Origin: Steroidobacteraceae bacterium | GTDB taxonomy: Bacteria > Pseudomonadota > Gammaproteobacteria > Steroidobacterales > Steroidobacteraceae | NCBI GenBank assembly: GCA_013044085.1 | Contig: JABEVI010000285.1 | Span: forward strand, 1-10,132 | Direction of reading: 5' to 3' | Length of the DNA stretch: 10,132 nt | Part shown: one piece after another, positions 6,743 to 10,132 of the stretch | How positions within the stretch are numbered: the first letter of the stretch is position 1 | Layout: the number at the start of each line of letters is the position of its first letter | Notes under the pieces: generated by a model | What the model saw: the letters and a program-made list of their open reading frames with translations, nothing else | What the model was told of the DNA's origin: nothing | Databases searched by the model: none | Made by a program: the position numbers and the translations under genes

Positions 6743-7054
6743 ATGGCCGCACGGAAGAAAACGCGTCAGCGCAAGGATTCGCCGTCGCAATTCGATGGAC
6801 GGGATCTGAAGGTCAACGGCACCGGTCTGCCCCTGCGCACGCAGGCGGAAGTCGCGCTGCAGTGCTATTTCGAGACACTCAACGGCCACAAGCCGGCACA
6901 CCTGTATGAACTGGTGATGCGCGAGGTCGAGGAGCCGCTGTTCAAAATCGTCATGGACCATGCCGAGGGCAATCAGAGCCGGGCCGCGACGATTCTCGGC
7001 ATCAACCGTGGCACGCTGCGCAAGAAACTCAAAGAGTTCGGGATCGGCGGGTGA
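6743..7054 (+). CDS. fis: Fis family nucleoid-associated DNA-binding protein
   Basis: Fis is a small homodimeric DNA-bending protein that tunes rRNA, tRNA and many other promoters to growth rate. The 103-residue product has the helical core from about residue 33 (TQAEVALQCYFETLNG, LYELVMREVEEPLF). The C-terminal helix-turn-helix at about 75-100 (EGNQSRAATILGINRGTLRKK) is nearly identical to the E. coli one. The N terminus differs: residues 1-12 are strongly basic (MAARKKTRQRKD), where E. coli Fis has the mobile beta-hairpin arm used in Hin/Gin recombination. Only 36 bases separate it from dusB. GGGAAG at 6724-6729 is 13 bases upstream, far for a ribosome site. purH follows after 10 bases. Confidence 0.95.
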   Translation: MAARKKTRQRKDSPSQFDGRDLKVNGTGLPLRTQAEVALQCYFETLNGHKPAHLYELVMREVEEPLFKIVMDHAEGNQSRAATILGINRGTLRKKLKEFGIGG

Positions 7055-7056
7055 GG
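7053..7056 (+). promoter_or_regulatory. Ribosome binding site deciding the purH TTG start
   Basis: GAGG overlaps the fis stop codon and lies 8 bases before the TTG at 7065, and 5 bases before a second in-frame TTG at 7062. No ATG or GTG is near in this frame; the closest ATG (6960) is deep inside fis. Confidence 0.55.
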
Positions 7057-7064
7057 CGTTCTTG

Positions 7065-8627
7065 TTGACGCCCATACGCCGCGCGCTGCTCAGCGTATCC
7101 GACAAGCAGGGGATCGTGGAATTCGCGCGCGCCTTGTCCGAGCGCGGCGTCGAACTCTTGTCGACCGGCGGCACCGCGAAACTCCTGGCGCAGCATGGCG
7201 TACAGGTCAAAGAGGTGGCCGAGCACACCGGCTTCCCGGAAATCATGGGCGGGCGGGTGAAGACGCTGCATCCGCGCATCCACGGCGGACTGCTCGGACG
7301 TCGCGGGGTCGACGAGGCGGTGATGCGCGAGCACGGCATCCTGCCGATCGACCTGCTCGTCGTGAACCTTTACCCGTTCTCGGCGACCGTCGCCCGTGCG
7401 GACTGCAGCTACGAGGAGGCGGTCGAGAACATCGACATCGGCGGACCGGCGATGGTGCGCGCCGCCGCGAAGAACCATGCATCGGTGACCGTCGTCGTCG
7501 ACCCGACCGACTACCGCGCCGTGCTCGATGAGCTGGCCGCGAACCAGGGCGCCACGAATCTCGGCGCGCGTCAGCGACTCGCGGCCAAGGCCTTCGCCCA
7601 CACGGCGCAGTACGACGCGATGGTCTCGGCCTATTTCACCGGCGCGATCGGCGCCGAGTCGGCGGGCTTCGCCGACGACATGAACCTGTCGTTCCGCAAG
7701 CGGCTCGACCTGCGCTACGGAGAGAATCCGCACCAACAGGCGGCCTTCTACGCCGATCCGCGCGCGATCGGCGCATCCTTGGCCGCGGGCACGCAGCTGC
7801 AGGGCAAGGCGCTCTCGTACAACAACATCGCCGACGCCGACACCGCGCTCGAATGCGTACGGCAATTTGCGGAACCTGCCTGCGTGATCGTCAAGCACGC
7901 CAATCCGGCCGGCGTCGCGGTCGCTGCCGACAATTTAGCCGCCTATGAGCGCGCCTACCTCACGGACCCGACCTCGGCCTTCGGCGGCATCATCGCCTTC
8001 AACCGGCCGCTCGATGCAGTCACCGCGGCGGCGATCGTCGGCCGGCAATTCGTCGAGGTGATCCTCGCGCCGGGCATCGAGGCGGATGCCGCGGCACTGC
8101 TCGCGCCGAAGCAGAACATCCGCGTCCTCGACGTCGGCGACCTGAGGCGCCCGGTCGAACAGCGCTTCGAGTATCGCAGCGTGACCGGCGGGCTTCTCGT
8201 GCAGACGCGCGACGAGGGACGCATCGAGGCCAAGGACCTGCGGATCGTCACGAAGCGCGCGCCGACGGCGGCGCAAATCGAGGATCTGTTGTGCGCCTGG
8301 CGCGTCGCGAAGTACGTCAAGTCCAACGCGATCGTCTGCGTGAAGGATCGGGCCACGGTCGGCATCGGCGCCGGCCAGATGAGCCGTGTGGTCAGCAGCC
8401 GGATCGTGGCGATGAAAGCGCGGGACGCGGGCCTCTCCTGCGAGGGCGCGGCGATCGCCTCGGACGCGTTCTTCCCGTTTCGCGACGGCCTGGAAGCGGT
8501 CGCCGAATTCGGCATCGCCGCCGTCATTCAGCCCGGCGGATCGAAGCAGGATGCGGACGTGATCGCCGCGGCCGACGAACGCGGCATCGCGATGGCGTTC
8601 ACCGGCATGCGTCACTTCCGTCACTGA
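7065..8627 (+). CDS. purH: Bifunctional AICAR formyltransferase / IMP cyclohydrolase
   Basis: PurH carries out the last two steps of IMP synthesis: formylation of AICAR, then ring closure. From the TTG at 7065 the product has 520 residues. The N-terminal cyclohydrolase domain (about 1-195) begins with IRRALLSVSDK and shows STGGT at 33-37 and GRVKTLHPRIHGG at 63-75. The C-terminal formyltransferase domain shows RYGENPHQQAA, the catalytic Lys-His pair K277/H278 in VKHANPAGVA, KSNAIV from K419, GIGAGQMSRV and the C-terminal MRHFRH. The alignment to E. coli PurH (529 residues) begins at the TTG region, so a non-ATG start is needed; TTG 7065 has the best spacing to GAGG. The gene is 10 bases after fis and 18 bases before purD, with no visible promoter of its own. 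Confidence 0.96.
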   Translation: MTPIRRALLSVSDKQGIVEFARALSERGVELLSTGGTAKLLAQHGVQVKEVAEHTGFPEIMGGRVKTLHPRIHGGLLGRRGVDEAVMREHGILPIDLLVVNLYPFSATVARADCSYEEAVENIDIGGPAMVRAAAKNHASVTVVVDPTDYRAVLDELAANQGATNLGARQRLAAKAFAHTAQYDAMVSAYFTGAIGAESAGFADDMNLSFRKRLDLRYGENPHQQAAFYADPRAIGASLAAGTQLQGKALSYNNIADADTALECVRQFAEPACVIVKHANPAGVAVAADNLAAYERAYLTDPTSAFGGIIAFNRPLDAVTAAAIVGRQFVEVILAPGIEADAAALLAPKQNIRVLDVGDLRRPVEQRFEYRSVTGGLLVQTRDEGRIEAKDLRIVTKRAPTAAQIEDLLCAWRVAKYVKSNAIVCVKDRATVGIGAGQMSRVVSSRIVAMKARDAGLSCEGAAIASDAFFPFRDGLEAVAEFGIAAVIQPGGSKQDADVIAAADERGIAMAFTGMRHFRH

Positions 8628-8628
8628 C

Positions 8629-8635
8629 GAGGAGG
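8629..8635 (+). promoter_or_regulatory. Strong ribosome binding site of purD
   Basis: GAGGAGG, the best Shine-Dalgarno match in the window, lies 10 bases before the purD ATG at 8646 and directly after the purH stop. Confidence 0.7.
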
Positions 8636-8645
8636 CGGCCCGCTC

Positions 8646-9971
8646 ATGAAGATCCTGATCGTCGGCGGCGGCGGCCGCGAGCATGCGCTGGCGTGGAAGT
8701 GCGCTCAATCGGCGCGCGTCGAACTCGTCTATGTCGCCCCCGGCAATGCCGGCACCGCGCTCGAGCCGAAGACGCAAAATGTCGGGATCGCGGCCGACGA
8801 CATCGAGGCGCTCGCCGCGTTCGCCGCGCGCGAACGCATCGACCTGACGATCGTCGGCCCGGAGGCGCCGCTAGTCCTCGGGCTGGTCGACCGGTTGAGC
8901 GAGGCTGGACTTGCCTGCTTCGGACCCCGACGTGACGCGGCACGGCTCGAGGGATCGAAGGCGTTCGCGAAGGACTTCCTGGTTCGTCACGGCATACCGA
9001 CGGCGGCATACCGCAGCTTCACGTCGCGGGACTTCGATGCCGGGTACGTGCGCGCCTGCCGCTTGCCGCTCGTCGTCAAGGCCGACGGTCTGGCCGCCGG
9101 CAAGGGAGTCGTCATCTGCGAGACCCACGCCGAGGCGCTGCAGAGTGCCTCGCGCATGCTCGATGGCGCCTTCGGTGCGGCCGGCGAACGCGTGGTCGTC
9201 GAGGAATTCCTGCACGGCGAGGAGGCAAGTTTCATCGTCGCCGCCAACGGACTCGAGGCGCTGGCGCTTGCCACCACGCAGGATCACAAGCGCCGCGACG
9301 ATGGCGATGAGGGCCCGAATACCGGTGGCATGGGCGCCTATTCGCCGGCACCGATCGTCACGCCTGCGCTGCACGAGCGGATCATGCGCGAGGTGATCGA
9401 GCCGACGCTGCGGGGCCTGCACGCCGACGGCGTGCCCTACACCGGCTTTCTTTATGCGGGACTGATGATCGGTGCGGACGGCACACCCAACGTGCTCGAA
9501 TTCAACTGTCGATTGGGCGACCCGGAGACGCAGCCGATCCTCATGCGTCTGACGAGCGATCTGCCCGACTTGTGCGAGGCCGTGCTCGCGGGTCGCATCG
9601 CACAGACCCGGATCGACTGGGATGCGCGCGCGGCGGTCGGCGTCGTGATGGCGGCCGGCGGCTATCCGGAGGCCTACCGCAGCGGCGATCCGATCCTTGG
9701 CCTCGACGCGGCCGCGCAGCTGCCGGGCAAGGTGTTTCACGCCGGCACCCGCCTGGATCAGGGGCGAATTCTGACCAGCGGCGGCCGCGTGCTGTGCGCG
9801 GTCGGTCGCGGCGACACGGTCGCTGCGGCACAGCACGAGGCCTACGCCCTCGTCGAGGCGATCCGGTGGGACTCGATGCAGTATCGGCACGACATCGGTC
9901 ATCGCGCGATCGCGCGTGAACGCGAGGCGGATGCCGCCCGACGGACGCCCCCCACCGAGCGCGCCCGCTAG
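8646..9971 (+). CDS. purD: Phosphoribosylamine-glycine ligase (GAR synthetase)
   Basis: PurD joins glycine to phosphoribosylamine with ATP, the second step of purine synthesis. The 441-residue ATP-grasp enzyme opens with KILIVGGGGREHALAWK (GGGG at 7-10, REHA at 11-14). It carries VGPEAPL, KADGLAAGKGVV in the ATP-grasp domain, NTGGMGAYSPAP, and the metal/phosphate motif EFNCRLGDPETQ at 285-296. It is slightly longer than E. coli PurD (429) because of a charged C-terminal extension (REREADAARRTPPTERAR) that looks non-catalytic. The purH-purD order matches the E. coli purHD operon. The TAG stop is interlocked with the stop of the convergent efflux gene. Confidence 0.97.
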   Translation: MKILIVGGGGREHALAWKCAQSARVELVYVAPGNAGTALEPKTQNVGIAADDIEALAAFAARERIDLTIVGPEAPLVLGLVDRLSEAGLACFGPRRDAARLEGSKAFAKDFLVRHGIPTAAYRSFTSRDFDAGYVRACRLPLVVKADGLAAGKGVVICETHAEALQSASRMLDGAFGAAGERVVVEEFLHGEEASFIVAANGLEALALATTQDHKRRDDGDEGPNTGGMGAYSPAPIVTPALHERIMREVIEPTLRGLHADGVPYTGFLYAGLMIGADGTPNVLEFNCRLGDPETQPILMRLTSDLPDLCEAVLAGRIAQTRIDWDARAAVGVVMAAGGYPEAYRSGDPILGLDAAAQLPGKVFHAGTRLDQGRILTSGGRVLCAVGRGDTVAAAQHEAYALVEAIRWDSMQYRHDIGHRAIAREREADAARRTPPTERAR

Positions 9972-10132
9972 CGGCCGAGCCGCGAGGCATTCCAGCCGCC
10001 GCCGAGCGCCTGGATCATCGACACGCTCGCGCTCAAGCGACTCAATAATACGTTCAGCGCGCTCTCGCGGCTCGCGAGCGTGGCGGTCTGGGCGGCGATC
10101 ACGCTGCTGTAGGGAACCACGCCCGCCTTGTA
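9968..10132 (-). CDS. NodT/OprM-like outer-membrane efflux protein, C-terminal end (partial)
   Basis: The last 54 codons of a minus-strand gene run off the right edge of the window. The peptide reads YKAGVVPYSSVIAAQTATLA, continues with a helical stretch, and ends IQALGGGWNASRLGR. YKAGxVxYxxVxxAQ and the terminal QALGGGWN are hallmarks of the C terminus of the NodT/OprM group of outer-membrane factors, the trench-shaped exit ducts of RND and related efflux pumps. The piece covers the final coiled helix pair and the C-terminal tail. The stop is CTA on the plus strand (9968-9970). Upstream partners (membrane-fusion protein, pump) would lie beyond the window. Substrate cannot be inferred. Confidence 0.83.
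   Translation of the reverse strand, partial: YKAGVVPYSSVIAAQTATLASRESALNVLLSRLSASVSMIQALGGGWNASRLGR
9971..9983. other. Small GC hairpin at the purD stop
   Basis: GCGGC-CGA-GCCGC forms a perfect 5-bp stem beginning on the last base of the purD stop codon. No T-run follows on either strand, so it is not a classical intrinsic terminator. It lies inside the efflux gene on the other strand. Confidence 0.25.
10064..10078. repeat. Perfect 6-bp inverted repeat in the efflux gene
   Basis: CTCGCG and CGCGAG flank a GCT loop about 90 bases past the purD stop. It could help end purD transcripts but lacks a T-run and lies within coding sequence, so chance is likely. Confidence 0.2.

Noticed and set aside
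6960..7064. ATG at 6960 as the purH start
   Set aside because: It lies within the helix-turn-helix coding part of fis, and the extra 35 residues are Arg/Ser-rich out-of-frame sequence not found in PurH.

Overview
The window is a GC-rich stretch of a proteobacterial chromosome, most likely a gammaproteobacterium. The main argument is gene order. The series accB-accC-prmA-dusB-fis is the core that in Escherichia coli runs accB-accC-yhdT-panF-prmA-dusB-fis. Here aroQ sits upstream, a zinc-ribbon/DUF3426 gene lies between prmA and dusB, and purH-purD (a separate operon in E. coli) follows directly after fis. A similar arrangement is known from Xanthomonadales-like lineages. The sequence alone does not fix the genus.

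Layout, left to right. (1) 46-1370: two translationally coupled genes for periplasmic thiol chemistry, a stand-alone DsbD-alpha-like domain with its own signal peptide and membrane tail, and a membrane-anchored TlpA-type thioredoxin. The transmembrane electron-carrying (beta) part of DsbD is absent. (2) 1371-1482: the only intergenic gap above 100 bases, with a small inverted repeat and a possible promoter. (3) 1483-3778: aroQ, accB and accC (shikimate pathway, and two subunits of acetyl-CoA carboxylase). (4) 3801-7054: prmA, the membrane zinc-ribbon protein, dusB and fis. (5) 7065-9971: purH and purD (purine synthesis). (6) 9968-10132, minus strand: the last 54 codons of a NodT/OprM-like outer-membrane efflux protein, convergent with purD.

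All genes from 46 to 9971 are on the plus strand with short gaps or ATGA overlaps, so aroQ to purD may be one long growth-linked transcription unit joining fatty-acid precursor supply, ribosome and tRNA modification, the nucleoid regulator Fis and purine supply. Nearly every gene is a recognisable housekeeping gene. I see no mobile element, CRISPR array, tRNA, rRNA or riboswitch. The points most worth a second look are the beta-less DsbD-alpha/TlpA pair, the uncharacterised membrane zinc-ribbon protein inside a core operon, and the purD/efflux-gene junction, where one CTAG tetranucleotide supplies the stop codons of both convergent genes.
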